Of a DNA stretch of 64,000 nucleotides, positions 52,852 to 62,112 are shown one piece after another. A model generated the notes under the pieces. That model ran no database searches. It was not told the origin of the DNA and saw only the letters and a list, made by a program, of their open reading frames with translations. Position 1 is the first letter of the stretch. Each line of letters starts with the position of its first letter. Origin of the DNA: Desulfamplus sp. (GTDB lineage Bacteria; Desulfobacterota; Desulfobacteria; Desulfobacterales; Desulfobacteraceae); NCBI GenBank assembly GCA_015232455.1, contig JADFZQ010000008.1, forward strand, positions 85,066 to 149,065, read 5' to 3'. A program made the translations under genes and the position numbers.

Positions 52852-55044
52852 TTATACGGCACCTCTCATGTCTGCTATCAAATCATCGTATCTATTTTTA
52901 TTGATTACCTCAAGATTTTTCATTTGACCAGCTATTCCATCGATTAGTAAATCAGGAAAAATGTTTGGGAATTTAAAAATCTTTTCGAGTGTATTCTTTT
53001 TTTTCATTTCAAGCTTATGCTGATGTAATATGTGTCTTACTAATGTGATAGATGTAAGAGTACAAGCTTCAATAAATTGTCTCCAAAATCTTCCTTTGTT
53101 AGTATGATATGATACCATGCAGCTTGAGTTAATAGCATGATCAGATAAAGGAGTATCCAGGGCCATATAATAGAATTGATTTATATCCAGAAAGGGAAAT
53201 CTAAGAAAAAGCTTTCCTTTCTTAGTCAAATAATACTTAATGGCATTGCAATTTTCGTAATATTCACAGGTGATAAGGCCGTAAGTCACTCCAATATCGA
53301 AACGCTCATCTATGATTTTATTCGAATACCTAAAGTTGTTAGTAAGAAATTTATAAAGGTGCTGCTTTCTGTATGGCTTTTGGTTTAATAATTGTAATAT
53401 TCTATATAAGCAGAGACCATGCCATACTCCATTAGCGCTCTCGCTATTAAACCAGAATATATTGGGTATACATGCACCAAACTCTGCTCCTTCGTTAGAG
53501 TTTAGGTATATATTGCCATTCAATAGCTGTCCTTCTATGAGTAAATAATCTTTTCCAGTTGTTAAGTTAGATTTTGTTTCGAATAGCATTACATATCGAA
53601 ATATATTGATAAAATTATATATAAATTGGCGTAGATTCCAATTATACATGATCTCTAGAAAACTACTTCCATCTTCAGGGATAAGTGTATTAGGTAAGCC
53701 AGATTTTTGAATTATATCTCTATTAGCAGTAACAATTTTACTTAGATATCTTTCAGCGAAATCTTTGAACTTAGTATCATAGTCGCTAGTAGATGCGATT
53801 TTAAACCATGCCTTTTCATTTTCTTTTAGGCTATTAACGCCTTCGCTGAAATTAATATCATTTTCTGCCTTTATATTGGAAAAATATCTACAATTTGGAG
53901 TCACTGCAGCGTTTGCTTTGACTGTTAATATATTCTGAAGATTGTGTTCTTTTAGATAAAACTTTGCGTGATTTCGATGAAAATAGTCCCTTCTCAATTT
54001 GCGTAAATGCTCAAACGTTTCATTGCGCAGTGAGATGATCACTTTTGAGTCAAAAGGGTTGCAGAGGTCGTCGTTATTAAAGCAAAACTCTATAATTTCA
54101 GCCATAAGTTTGTTGTATAGCTTTGGATATAGATGGTATTCTATATTATCAAGTCCATCAAAGACAAGAAGTGGCATAAAATTCTTATTGTACGTTGTCT
54201 TTAATATCGATTCTGCTAGCAAGTGGCATATAGGTAAACCATGCTTAGACTCTATAATATTGAATATGATATCTTTGGATGCCTTGGAGTTAAGTCTAAC
54301 GGTCTCGATGTCTTTCATGAACTGATCGTAATAATTATGGATCAAATTTGGATTGCCTATTATAGAATCTTTATATTTTGTGCTATTCTCTGGACGTGTG
54401 AGAATGGATAGTGCTGTATTTGTAAGGCAATATTGCTGATTGGTCATTACCTCATTCCATAGAGGAGTCCTATTCTTATATTTGTATGTTACATATGTAA
54501 TATGCAAATAAAAGTAGTCTCTAAGAGATAGTGGAGCTTGATTGTTCGCCGTTCTTACGATATTGTAACGGTACAGCTTAGAAATCTCTGCTCGATATAC
54601 TGTCATCCTATTATTGTTGTATAGATTATCTGCTTCGGTGTTCATTAAATAATTTAGATAGAATGTCTTCCCTGATCCTCTAGGACCGATGAGGAATAGT
54701 GTCTTAATGTCTTTATCTATCAGTTTGCTAACTAGATTTTGATGCCCTTCCTCTGTGTTCGCCAAATTATATGTATCATCAGGCTCTCTGTCTTTGAAGA
54801 CGTATACAGCTTTAATCGCATCTACTATCAAGCTATCAGAAGGATTGGCTTTGATCCACGAGAGCACCTTTGAATAATACTGGTTAGTTCTCTCAATGAA
54901 TGGCAGAGTATGGTCTTGAATGGCTCTCGTCTCTTTAAGGTGAGCTTTTCCTTCATCGGTAGAGACTGGAGATCTAAACGGGGTCCGCAGCTTTGTAGGT
55001 CGAGTTATCTTATCAGTGATAATTGATCTCAGATGAATATCCAT
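52852..55044 (-). CDS. Large P-loop ATPase of a two-gene cassette
   Basis: I start at the ATG at 55044, with AGGAG upstream; a longer frame from 55080 runs into the attC. The 730-residue protein has FLIGPRGSGKTFYLNYLMN (Walker A near 118) and MPLLVFDGLDNIEY (Walker B-like near 293). The layout resembles large AAA/STAND-type NTPases such as those in defence islands. The C-terminal half (HLRSLRRDYF-like, then IFRYVMLFETKSNLTTGK) has no named domain I can see and no nuclease motif. Short gap to the membrane-protein gene makes a two-gene unit. Substrate and trigger are unknown. Confidence 0.6.
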   Translation of the reverse strand: MDIHLRSIITDKITRPTKLRTPFRSPVSTDEGKAHLKETRAIQDHTLPFIERTNQYYSKVLSWIKANPSDSLIVDAIKAVYVFKDREPDDTYNLANTEEGHQNLVSKLIDKDIKTLFLIGPRGSGKTFYLNYLMNTEADNLYNNNRMTVYRAEISKLYRYNIVRTANNQAPLSLRDYFYLHITYVTYKYKNRTPLWNEVMTNQQYCLTNTALSILTRPENSTKYKDSIIGNPNLIHNYYDQFMKDIETVRLNSKASKDIIFNIIESKHGLPICHLLAESILKTTYNKNFMPLLVFDGLDNIEYHLYPKLYNKLMAEIIEFCFNNDDLCNPFDSKVIISLRNETFEHLRKLRRDYFHRNHAKFYLKEHNLQNILTVKANAAVTPNCRYFSNIKAENDINFSEGVNSLKENEKAWFKIASTSDYDTKFKDFAERYLSKIVTANRDIIQKSGLPNTLIPEDGSSFLEIMYNWNLRQFIYNFINIFRYVMLFETKSNLTTGKDYLLIEGQLLNGNIYLNSNEGAEFGACIPNIFWFNSESANGVWHGLCLYRILQLLNQKPYRKQHLYKFLTNNFRYSNKIIDERFDIGVTYGLITCEYYENCNAIKYYLTKKGKLFLRFPFLDINQFYYMALDTPLSDHAINSSCMVSYHTNKGRFWRQFIEACTLTSITLVRHILHQHKLEMKKKNTLEKIFKFPNIFPDLLIDGIAGQMKNLEVINKNRYDDLIADMRGAV

Positions 55045-55076
55045 TTCATAACTCCTTATCCTTAAGTTGGGTTTGG

Positions 55077-55142
55077 ACATAACGAAAAGCTAAGCCGGAG
55101 CCGCACCCTGGCGCGGCGATCGGCTTGAGCGCCTTGTTCGCA
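55077..55142 (-). other. attC recombination site (66 bp)
   Basis: ACATAAC (55077-55083) and GTTCGCA (55136-55142) are the outer boxes. AAGCTAAGCCG pairs with CGGCTTGAGCG, and GCCGC with GCGGC. It belongs to the hypothetical cassette gene at 55159-55641. Confidence 0.82.
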
Positions 55143-55158
55143 TTTTTTTAATTGCATA

Positions 55159-55641
55159 CTAACTCATAACTCGCCCACAAAAAGCTGCAAGATTCACAAG
55201 GTTCACTTCAGCACTTTTCCAATTACGATTATCATTATCTCTTGCATAGCATATCAGTTGAGGCGGTTTATCCACTGCATAGACCCAAGTGAATGTTTTC
55301 GCGTGAATTATTTTGTTCGAGAATTCACGCGGTGACATATCTTTTACTTCTCCATTTTCAAATGTTATATGACCACAACTCCAAGGATTACAAATTTGCT
55401 TATCATAATCTGTAATTTTCTGTTCATCATCGAGAATTCTTAAGAGGATTGCTAGTTCAGTAATTGCTCGATTAGCTTTTTCCTCTCCTATTTCGAATAT
55501 TGCTTTTCCTAAATACTTCCATTCTCCTACAAAGTTATTTTGCATAAGTTCAATTAATGGACTACGCGAGTAAGCAAAGCTCATCACGATTGAAAGGTTT
55601 TCATGGACAATTCTTGTTAAGTGAATTGGATATCTTTCCAT
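55159..55641 (-). CDS. Cassette protein of unknown function
   Basis: The 160-residue soluble protein begins ERYPIHLTRIVHENLSI and has NPWSCGHITFENG and FTWVYAVDKPPQLICYAR. I do not recognise a domain. It has no membrane or signal segment. It is bounded by attC sites on both sides, so it is a complete single-gene cassette. Cassettes of this kind often encode small proteins of unknown role. Confidence 0.55.
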   Translation of the reverse strand: MERYPIHLTRIVHENLSIVMSFAYSRSPLIELMQNNFVGEWKYLGKAIFEIGEEKANRAITELAILLRILDDEQKITDYDKQICNPWSCGHITFENGEVKDMSPREFSNKIIHAKTFTWVYAVDKPPQLICYARDNDNRNWKSAEVNLVNLAAFCGRVMS

Positions 55642-55651
55642 ATTTTATCTC

Positions 55652-55726
55652 TGCGAACCGGTGCAAATAACCGGTGCAAATGGAGCGCAGCGGAATTTGC
55701 ATCCGAGTTAATTTGCCTTGTTATGC
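55652..55726 (-). other. attC recombination site with duplicated left box
   Basis: TGCGAAC (55652-55658) and GTTATGC (55720-55726) are the outer boxes. ACCGGTGCAAAT is present twice in tandem (55658-55680), so either copy can form the left end. On the minus strand it opens CATAACAAGGCAAATTAACT, the usual start. The right box contains the stop of the next gene. Confidence 0.8.
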
Positions 55727-56356
55727 ATGCTTTCCTTCGCATTTATTGTCAGATTTTCGCCATCCCGCCATACCCTGGCCTATCTCATGAAGTTTTTTTA
55801 TAAGATCACTCAGAACTGAAAACGTTAGGGATTGTGAAGCTATCGTAATCCCATCTTGTGTATCCAAAATTTTCAGCATTACTGGTTCATTCTCTTGAAT
55901 GATGTCATTTTGAATTCTTTCATCCATGTGCTCTAAAGTGTTTCTCACATCTACAATAGACGATGTAAGCGACTCAATGTGCTTTCTAACTGTACGAGAA
56001 AACGTCAATCCGTCTTGATTGCCTTTGAGAATATCCAGAAAGCGAAGAATGCGTCTTACAGAAGAAATGCAGTTTTCCATATGGTCAACAAACTTGAACA
56101 TGTATATGTGCCTTCCATCTTTCGTCATTTCCTCTGAACTTCGCTGCCCTTCAGAAATTTGAGCAACGATCAATTCTCTTGCTTCGTTGTATTCATCTAC
56201 CGACTTGTCAAGCAATCTTATATACAACCTCCGATTCAATGCCGTGCGGCGGCTAATATTCCTGTCGCCTTGGGCAAAAACCAAGTTGAGAATCAAAGTT
56301 GGCTGAAGCTTTTTCAGCCCCGATAAGTCTTCCATTTTCAATTCAGTAGGGATCAT
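55721..56356 (-). CDS. HEPN-like cassette protein 2
   Basis: The 211-residue helical protein contains VRNTLEHMDERIQN, an Arg-x4-His motif as in HEPN ribonucleases. The rest is charged and helical (KSVDEYNEARELIVAQISEG). It resembles uncharacterised cassette proteins with an RNTLEHMD-type motif. No partner is in the cassette. Its stop lies in the attC right box. Toxin or RNase activity is inferred from the motif only. Confidence 0.5.
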   Translation of the reverse strand: MIPTELKMEDLSGLKKLQPTLILNLVFAQGDRNISRRTALNRRLYIRLLDKSVDEYNEARELIVAQISEGQRSSEEMTKDGRHIYMFKFVDHMENCISSVRRILRFLDILKGNQDGLTFSRTVRKHIESLTSSIVDVRNTLEHMDERIQNDIIQENEPVMLKILDTQDGITIASQSLTFSVLSDLIKKLHEIGQGMAGWRKSDNKCEGKHA

Positions 56357-56375
56357 AATGTCTCACAGTTTCTGA

Positions 56376-56483
56376 ACATAACACCAGCTTGAGCGGCGAG
56401 CATCCACGCGGCCAATGAGCTACAGGGAAAGCCGGGGAATTTGACCGCGTGGTTGCTCGTCCGGCTCCAAGCATCCGTTATGC
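56376..56483 (-). other. attC recombination site (108 bp)
   Basis: ACATAAC (56376-56382) and GTTATGC (56477-56483) are the outer boxes. Long inner arms pair GCGAGCATCCACGCGG with CCGCGTGGTTGCTCGT. The stop of the following gene (56478-56480) lies in the right box. Confidence 0.84.
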
Positions 56484-57191
56484 ATTCTCTAAAAAGGCTT
56501 CGACTATATCCCAGGCTTTAATGAAAATCTCTTCTCGATCAGATGATGTAATTGGAAGTATATCACCATGTCTTGCTGGAAATGCAAATCTTCTCACTAC
56601 CTCAATGTGATCCTTGCCGTAACCACTTATATCACTGACTTTCTTCCACTGATCGGCTTCCTTTTCCAATCCGTAACGATTTTTGCAGTACTGCTTTAAT
56701 GCTTCAATGGCCCTGAAACAGTAGAATCCAGTATCTCCTGGTTGTTTCATGGCCATCACCAGATCGTTCAGACATCGTTTGATGAATATCCCGTGATCTC
56801 CAGCTACTTTTGGAAGCAACTTATTTAAATGTTTCTCGAAATCAAGATGTTCGTTGCGTTTTTCAATGCAGGGCATGTTTATTCCAAAAACATAGTCTAT
56901 GTCCTTACCATCATTTATGATTTGTCTAATCTCAACATTGTAAGCATATCCTTTCAAGAAACCGACGATTGCCAAAATATCGACTACGAGTTGCTCAGCA
57001 ACGTTCCTCAAATCGAAGATATCCCACTCATGTTCAGAATATACCCAGACCGTGATCTGATTTAACACTATGTTCAGCTTTGCTTGTGCCTCAAGACCGC
57101 TTGACGGATGGAAGAACTCCATCTTCATGGGACCCAGCGAAATCGCTGCTCTCTCTGGAAGTACCAAACCCTTCAAAATGTATGGGATCAT
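56478..57191 (-). CDS. First cassette protein of the second array, unknown function
   Basis: The 237-residue protein has an N-terminal beta-rich part (GLVLPERAAISLGPMKMEFF) and a helical C-terminal half with GFYCFRAIEALKQYCKNRYG and FAFPARHGD. The latter is in the style of HEPN/ApeA-like C-terminal domains, but the Arg-x4-6-His motif is not clear. It is the first cassette after the second attI-like region. GGAG precedes its ATG. Frame is intact and length complete. Confidence 0.5.
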   Translation of the reverse strand: MIPYILKGLVLPERAAISLGPMKMEFFHPSSGLEAQAKLNIVLNQITVWVYSEHEWDIFDLRNVAEQLVVDILAIVGFLKGYAYNVEIRQIINDGKDIDYVFGINMPCIEKRNEHLDFEKHLNKLLPKVAGDHGIFIKRCLNDLVMAMKQPGDTGFYCFRAIEALKQYCKNRYGLEKEADQWKKVSDISGYGKDHIEVVRRFAFPARHGDILPITSSDREEIFIKAWDIVEAFLENA

Positions 57192-57206
57192 TGCTCCTTA
57201 CTCCTT

Positions 57207-57470
57207 GCATAACCATTTATTATCAGGTAGTTTTGCCCTGATAATACCCTAAATTCCCTATTATCAAGGAAAGATTTCCTTGATATACTGATCAAGGTCA
57301 TAAATTGAGTTCTACTTAAATATAAAAAGCTCAATTAATAACCGCTTAGAGTATAACACCCTAATTCCTAACTTATCAGGTCAATTTTCCCTGATAAGTT
57401 GATTTTAGCACTATTATCAGGGCATGTTATTAAAAAGTATTATTGAGATTGATAGGCAATTTACCCTATT
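57207..57470 (-). other. attI-like head of the second array
   Basis: GCATAAC at 57207-57213 marks the cassette edge. TTATCAGG/CCTGATAA (57220-57244), TTATCAAGG/CCTTGATA (57261-57285) and TTATCAGG/CCTGATAA (57373-57397) follow. The first 75 bp match 7257-7333 almost base for base. A MITE-like element has been inserted at 57284-57355. No integrase or remnant lies to the right. Confidence 0.55.
57284..57355. repeat. TA-flanked MITE-like element, copy c, with visible target site
   Basis: TACTGATCAAGGTCATAAAT and CGCTTAGAGTA ends lie in the attI-like region. The matching site at 7328-7338 reads TTGATAACACCC without the element; here it is TTGA-TA-element-TA-ACACCC. The insertion duplicated TA, as IS630/Tc1-mariner transposases do. 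Confidence 0.75.
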
Positions 57471-57570
57471 CTATAAAACAATGAATAATGACAAAACACT
57501 ATTATTTGTTATCTATATTATCTAACAGAATCCATTGTCAAGAATGGTATTAAAAATTGTTTTTAATATA

Positions 57571-57609
57571 AAAACCCCCGACCAAGTTTTCACCTGATCG
57601 GGGGTTTTT
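57571..57609 (-). terminator. Rho-independent terminator of lon
   Basis: AAAACCCCCGA and TCGGGGGTTTTT pair around a 16-base loop. T-runs at either side make it two-way. It lies 130 bp past the lon stop. Confidence 0.88.
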
Positions 57610-57740
57610 GTTGTCAATATCACATAATCATCTTGAACTTATTTAGAATAATTCCACCTGTCTATACTGCTCCTTGCCATTTAGTGAAGCATCGCGACAG
57701 CTTTACACTGCCTTCTGGCAATGTTTCTGACCTGCCAAAA

Positions 57741-60188
57741 TCAGTTTAATTGTCCATTGACAGTTGGAGATAACGCCATTTTCAACACCTCTTCCATCTC
57801 TTCAACAAGAACAATGTTAAGCTCATCTTGTATAGAAATTGGTATATCTGAGAGGTCTTTTTCATTATCTTTTGAGATAATAACTGTTTTAATGCCGCTT
57901 GCGTGTGCTGCAATAAGTTTCTCTTTAAGACCACCAATTGGAATTACTCTCCCTCTGAGGGTTATCTCTCCTGTCATGGCAGTCTCTCTTTTTACAGGTC
58001 GATCTGTTAATACAGAGACTAATGCGGTGCAAATAGCAATACCAGCAGAAGGTCCATCTTTTGGAATCGCACCTTCTGGGACATGAATATGAATATCAAG
58101 GTCTTTATAAAAATCTTCACGAATACCAAGTGCTAAAGAGCGTGAACGAACATAACTCATAGCCGCACTTGCAGACTCTTTCATAACTTCGCCAAGTTTT
58201 CCAGTTACAGAGACAGCCCCTTTACCGGGCATAGTAACAGTCTCAATAATTAGAAGCTCTCCACCAGCCTGCGTCCATGCAAGACCATTGACAATTCCAA
58301 CTCTATCCTCTTTTTCAAGAACTCCGTGTCTAAATCTTGGTTTACCAAGATATTCAAGTAAAGAGTCTGAAGTTATGGTATTTACGCTATCTTCTTCTTT
58401 ATCCACAACATTGCTACTTGTCTGAACAATTTTTTTGGCAACTTTTCTTAGCACAGAAGATATTTCTCTTTCTAAATTTCTAACTCCTGCCTCACGAGTA
58501 TATTTTCTGATTATTTCAAGAACAGCATCTTTAGAAAAAGTTATGGCTCTATCACTTAAGCCATTTAGCTCAATCTGTTTTGGAATCAAAAAACCATGAG
58601 CAATCTGCTCTTTTTCGTTCTCAGTGTAACCTGGTATTCTGATAATCTCCATTCTATCTTGAAGAGGGGCTGGAATATCATGAAGAGTGTTTGCAGTTGT
58701 AATAAACAAAATATCAGATAGATCATAGGCAATATCAAGATAGTGGTCATTAAATGTTTGATTCTGTTCAGGATCAAGCACTTCAAGTAGTGCTGATGAT
58801 GGATCGCCTCTAAAGTCTGTGCTCATTTTATCGATCTCATCAAGACAAAAGACGGGATTGGTGTAACCAGTTTTTTTAAGTGTTTGGATAATCTTTCCTG
58901 GCATTGCTCCAATGTAAGTTCGTCTGTGTCCTCTTATTTCTGCTTCATCTCTTACACCTCCAAGCGATATTCTTGCAAAAGAGCGTCCCATAGCTTTTGC
59001 AACAGAACGGGCAAGAGATGTTTTACCAACACCAGGTGGACCCACAAGGCACAATATTGGTCCCCTAATCTTTTTTACAAGCATCTGAACAGCAAGATAT
59101 TCTAAAATTCTCTCTTTAGGCTTATCAAGTCCATAATGGTCTTTATTTAAAATATCCTCAGCCTCACCAATATCTATTTTGGCTCTGCTTTTCTTATACC
59201 AAGGCAGGGCAAGAATCCACTCAATGTAAGTTCTAACAACCGTTGCCTCTGAAGACATTGGAGACATCTTCTTAAACTTTTCAAGCTCCTGACGAATAAC
59301 AACAAAAGCCTCTTTGGGTAATTTTTTTCTTTTAACCTGACTTTCAAGGAGTTTAAACTCTTGCTGTGGCTCTGGCTCTTCTCCCATCTCCTTTCGGATT
59401 GCCCGTATCTGCTCATTTAGATAGTGCTTTTTGTTGAGTTTCTCAATCTGCTCTTTTACCCTGCCCTTAATCTTTTGAGACATGGCAAAAACTTCAATCT
59501 CTTGTTGAATCAACTTAAGAAGGAGCAAAAATCTCTCTTCAAGAGAATCTGTATCTAATAGTCTCTGCTTATCAGATAGTTTAAAAGGCATCTGAGAGGC
59601 GATTATATCAGCAAAATGAGATGGCTCTGCTGCAAGGATTTTTAAATTTTGCAAAAGATTTTTCTGGATAGCTCCTGACTCTTTTGCATAGTTATTAAAT
59701 GCCTCTGTTACAGTTCTAATTGCTGCCTCTGTCTGGGATTGTTCCATCTCAATATCAATTAATGGAAGAAACCTAACAGCAATATAACCAGCAACATCAC
59801 GGTCATGGATACTTAAGACTCTACCTCTGCTTATACCTTCAACAAGTATTTTAACAGTTCCATCTGGAAGTCTTACAATCTGAGAGATAGATGCCTCTGT
59901 TCCTGTTTGGTAAAGCTCATTGATCTTAGGTTTGATAATGTCAGGGCTATTTTGGGTTACAAGAAAGATGCGTTTATCCCGACCCATTGCCTGAGCAAGA
60001 GCATTTATGGACTTTGTTCTACCGACAAATACATGAGAAGCTGTATGTGGAAAAAGAACCATATCCCTTAACGGAAGGAGGGGTAACTCTCGAATCTCTT
60101 CTTCTCGAGAGTTACTTGAATTTTGGGAGCTATCTGAATTGTCTTGGTTATAACTATCTGAATTGAAAAACTTTGGTATATTTATCAT
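57741..60188 (-). CDS. lon: ATP-dependent protease Lon
   Basis: The 815-residue protein has the N-terminal substrate domain (ELPLLPLRDMVLFPH), Walker A CLVGPPGVGKTSLARSVA near 382, VFCLDEIDKMS (Walker B) and the protease domain with catalytic Ser in PKDGPSAGIAICT near 711 and Lys in GGLKEKLIAAHASG near 754. It destroys damaged and regulatory proteins. A Ser/Asp/Thr-rich loop (VDKEEDSVNTITSD) near 600 is extra. ClpX, ClpP and trigger factor lie directly upstream, so it is the last gene of the protein-quality operon. Confidence 0.96.
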   Translation of the reverse strand: MINIPKFFNSDSYNQDNSDSSQNSSNSREEEIRELPLLPLRDMVLFPHTASHVFVGRTKSINALAQAMGRDKRIFLVTQNSPDIIKPKINELYQTGTEASISQIVRLPDGTVKILVEGISRGRVLSIHDRDVAGYIAVRFLPLIDIEMEQSQTEAAIRTVTEAFNNYAKESGAIQKNLLQNLKILAAEPSHFADIIASQMPFKLSDKQRLLDTDSLEERFLLLLKLIQQEIEVFAMSQKIKGRVKEQIEKLNKKHYLNEQIRAIRKEMGEEPEPQQEFKLLESQVKRKKLPKEAFVVIRQELEKFKKMSPMSSEATVVRTYIEWILALPWYKKSRAKIDIGEAEDILNKDHYGLDKPKERILEYLAVQMLVKKIRGPILCLVGPPGVGKTSLARSVAKAMGRSFARISLGGVRDEAEIRGHRRTYIGAMPGKIIQTLKKTGYTNPVFCLDEIDKMSTDFRGDPSSALLEVLDPEQNQTFNDHYLDIAYDLSDILFITTANTLHDIPAPLQDRMEIIRIPGYTENEKEQIAHGFLIPKQIELNGLSDRAITFSKDAVLEIIRKYTREAGVRNLEREISSVLRKVAKKIVQTSSNVVDKEEDSVNTITSDSLLEYLGKPRFRHGVLEKEDRVGIVNGLAWTQAGGELLIIETVTMPGKGAVSVTGKLGEVMKESASAAMSYVRSRSLALGIREDFYKDLDIHIHVPEGAIPKDGPSAGIAICTALVSVLTDRPVKRETAMTGEITLRGRVIPIGGLKEKLIAAHASGIKTVIISKDNEKDLSDIPISIQDELNIVLVEEMEEVLKMALSPTVNGQLN

Positions 60189-60196
60189 CTAAACAG

Positions 60197-61450
60197 CTAT
60201 GCCTGCTTTTTTGCCTGCTCAAATAGAAGAATCGGCTGTTCATGGTTTAAAACCACCTCTTCTCCAACAATGCACTCTTTAACATCGCTTATAGAAGGTA
60301 ATTCATACATTATATCAAGCATGGTCTCCTCCATTATTGCACGAAGTCCCCTTGCACCAGCTTTTCTCTTTACAGCCTCTTTTGCCATTGAGACCAACGC
60401 TTCATCAGTAAATTGAAGATTTATCCCCTCAAACTCAAAAAGACGTTGATACTGCTTAACCAAAGCATTTTTAGGCTCAGTAAGAATTTTTATAAGAGAT
60501 GATTCGTTAAGCTCACTAAGCGATGCAATGACAGGAAGCCTTCCTAAAAACTCAGGAATCAGACCAAACTTAATTAGGTCTTCGGGTTTTAACTGAAGAA
60601 GTAGCTCTCCAATTGGTCTCTCTTGACGGCTGGTTACCTTTGCTCCAAAACCCATTGATTTACTGCTCACCCTTCTTTGGATTACCTTTTCAAGACCATT
60701 AAATGTTCCACCGCAGATAAACAAAATATTTGATGTGTCAACCTTCACAAAATCTTGCTGAGGGTGTTTGCGTCCGCCTTTTGGAGGAATGCTTGCAGTT
60801 GTCCCCTCTATGATTTTTAATAGAGCCTGCTGCACACCTTCACCAGATACATCTCTTGTTATTGATGGGTTGTCTCCTCGTTGAGAAATTTTGTCGATCT
60901 CGTCAATGTAGATTATGCCTCTTTGTGCCTTTTCAATGTCGTAATCTGCATTTTGAACCAAAGATAATACAATATTTTCAACATCTTCACCAACATAACC
61001 TGCTTCTGTAAGGGAAGTTGCATCAGCAATTGTAAACGGCACATCAAGAAATTTTGCAAGAGTTTGGGCAAGAAGGGTTTTTCCGCAGCCTGTAGGACCT
61101 ATCAAGAGAATATTGCTTTTTTGAATTTCAACTTCATCTTTTTTATTAAGCTCTTTATCAAGCCGTTTATAATGGTTATAAACAGCTACAGATAGAACTT
61201 TTTTTGCATGGTCTTGCTCAATTACATAAGAGTCAAGAACATCTTTTATCTCTCTTGGTGTGAGGTTATTCCTCCCTTTATGCAATGTTTTCTTTTCTGT
61301 CTTTTCTTCATCATCAATTATCTCTTCGCAAAGACCTACGCACTCATTGCATATATAAACACTTGGACCTGCTATCAGCTTTTTAACCTCTTTTTGATTT
61401 TTTCCACAAAAAGAGCAGAAAAATTCATCATCTTTTTTCTTGCGGCTCAT
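60197..61450 (-). CDS. clpX: ClpX ATPase subunit
   Basis: The 417-residue protein has an N-terminal zinc finger ([19 protein letters not shown], four Cys), Walker [17 protein letters not shown] near 117, Walker [11 protein letters not shown] and the arginine-finger region [14 protein letters not shown]. It recruits and unfolds substrates for ClpP. clpP ends 3 bp before its start, and lon follows 8 bp after its stop. Confidence 0.97.
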   Translation of the reverse strand: MSRKKKDDEFFCSFCGKNQKEVKKLIAGPSVYICNECVGLCEEIIDDEEKTEKKTLHKGRNNLTPREIKDVLDSYVIEQDHAKKVLSVAVYNHYKRLDKELNKKDEVEIQKSNILLIGPTGCGKTLLAQTLAKFLDVPFTIADATSLTEAGYVGEDVENIVLSLVQNADYDIEKAQRGIIYIDEIDKISQRGDNPSITRDVSGEGVQQALLKIIEGTTASIPPKGGRKHPQQDFVKVDTSNILFICGGTFNGLEKVIQRRVSSKSMGFGAKVTSRQERPIGELLLQLKPEDLIKFGLIPEFLGRLPVIASLSELNESSLIKILTEPKNALVKQYQRLFEFEGINLQFTDEALVSMAKEAVKRKAGARGLRAIMEETMLDIMYELPSISDVKECIVGEEVVLNHEQPILLFEQAKKQA

Positions 61451-61453
61451 ACT

Positions 61454-62062
61454 TTATTGCTCCTTTGAAGGTTCAAGCTCGCCTCTGTCAGCCACTACAC
61501 GATCAATAATTCCATAGATAGAGGCTTCATCGCCTGACATAAAAAAATCTCGATCCGTATCATTAGAAATTTTATCAAGATTCTGTCCCGTATGTTTAGA
61601 GAGAATCTGATTTAGAACATCTTTCATTCTCAAAATCTCATTTGCCTGAATTTTTATATCTGACGCTTGACCTTGGGCTCCTCCAAGTGGTTGGTGGATC
61701 ATAATTCTTGAGTTTGGAAGAGAAAATCTTTTTCCTTTTGCACCAGCAGCAAGAAGAAGTGCACCCATACTTGCTGCTTGTCCCACACATACTGTTGAGA
61801 CATCAGGCTTAATATACTGCATAGTATCATAGATTGCCAAACCAGCAGTTACAGAACCACCGGGTGAATTTATATAGAAATTAATATCTTTTTCAGGGTC
61901 TTCAGACTCTAAAAATAGAAGTTGTGCAACAACAAGATTAGATACTTCATCATTAATTGCTGAACCAAGAAAGATGATTCTGTCTTTTAAAAGTCTTGAA
62001 TAGATGTCGTAAGCACGCTCACCTCTGTTTGTCTGTTCAACGACCATTGGTATTAAAGGCAC
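61454..62062 (-). CDS. clpP: ClpP protease subunit
   Basis: The 202-residue protein has [17 protein letters not shown] with the catalytic Ser near 99 and [14 protein letters not shown] with the catalytic His near 124. The Asp follows later in DTDRDFFM. It forms the barrel peptidase used by ClpX. It ends 3 bp before clpX. It starts about 190 bp after tig; a 33-bp palindrome and a separate inverted repeat lie between. Confidence 0.97.
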   Translation of the reverse strand: MPLIPMVVEQTNRGERAYDIYSRLLKDRIIFLGSAINDEVSNLVVAQLLFLESEDPEKDINFYINSPGGSVTAGLAIYDTMQYIKPDVSTVCVGQAASMGALLLAAGAKGKRFSLPNSRIMIHQPLGGAQGQASDIKIQANEILRMKDVLNQILSKHTGQNLDKISNDTDRDFFMSGDEASIYGIIDRVVADRGELEPSKEQ

Positions 62063-62112
62063 TGTTGTCTCCTTAAATTCTATTGCTTGTAATTCTGTAC
62101 TTGTAAATTTCA

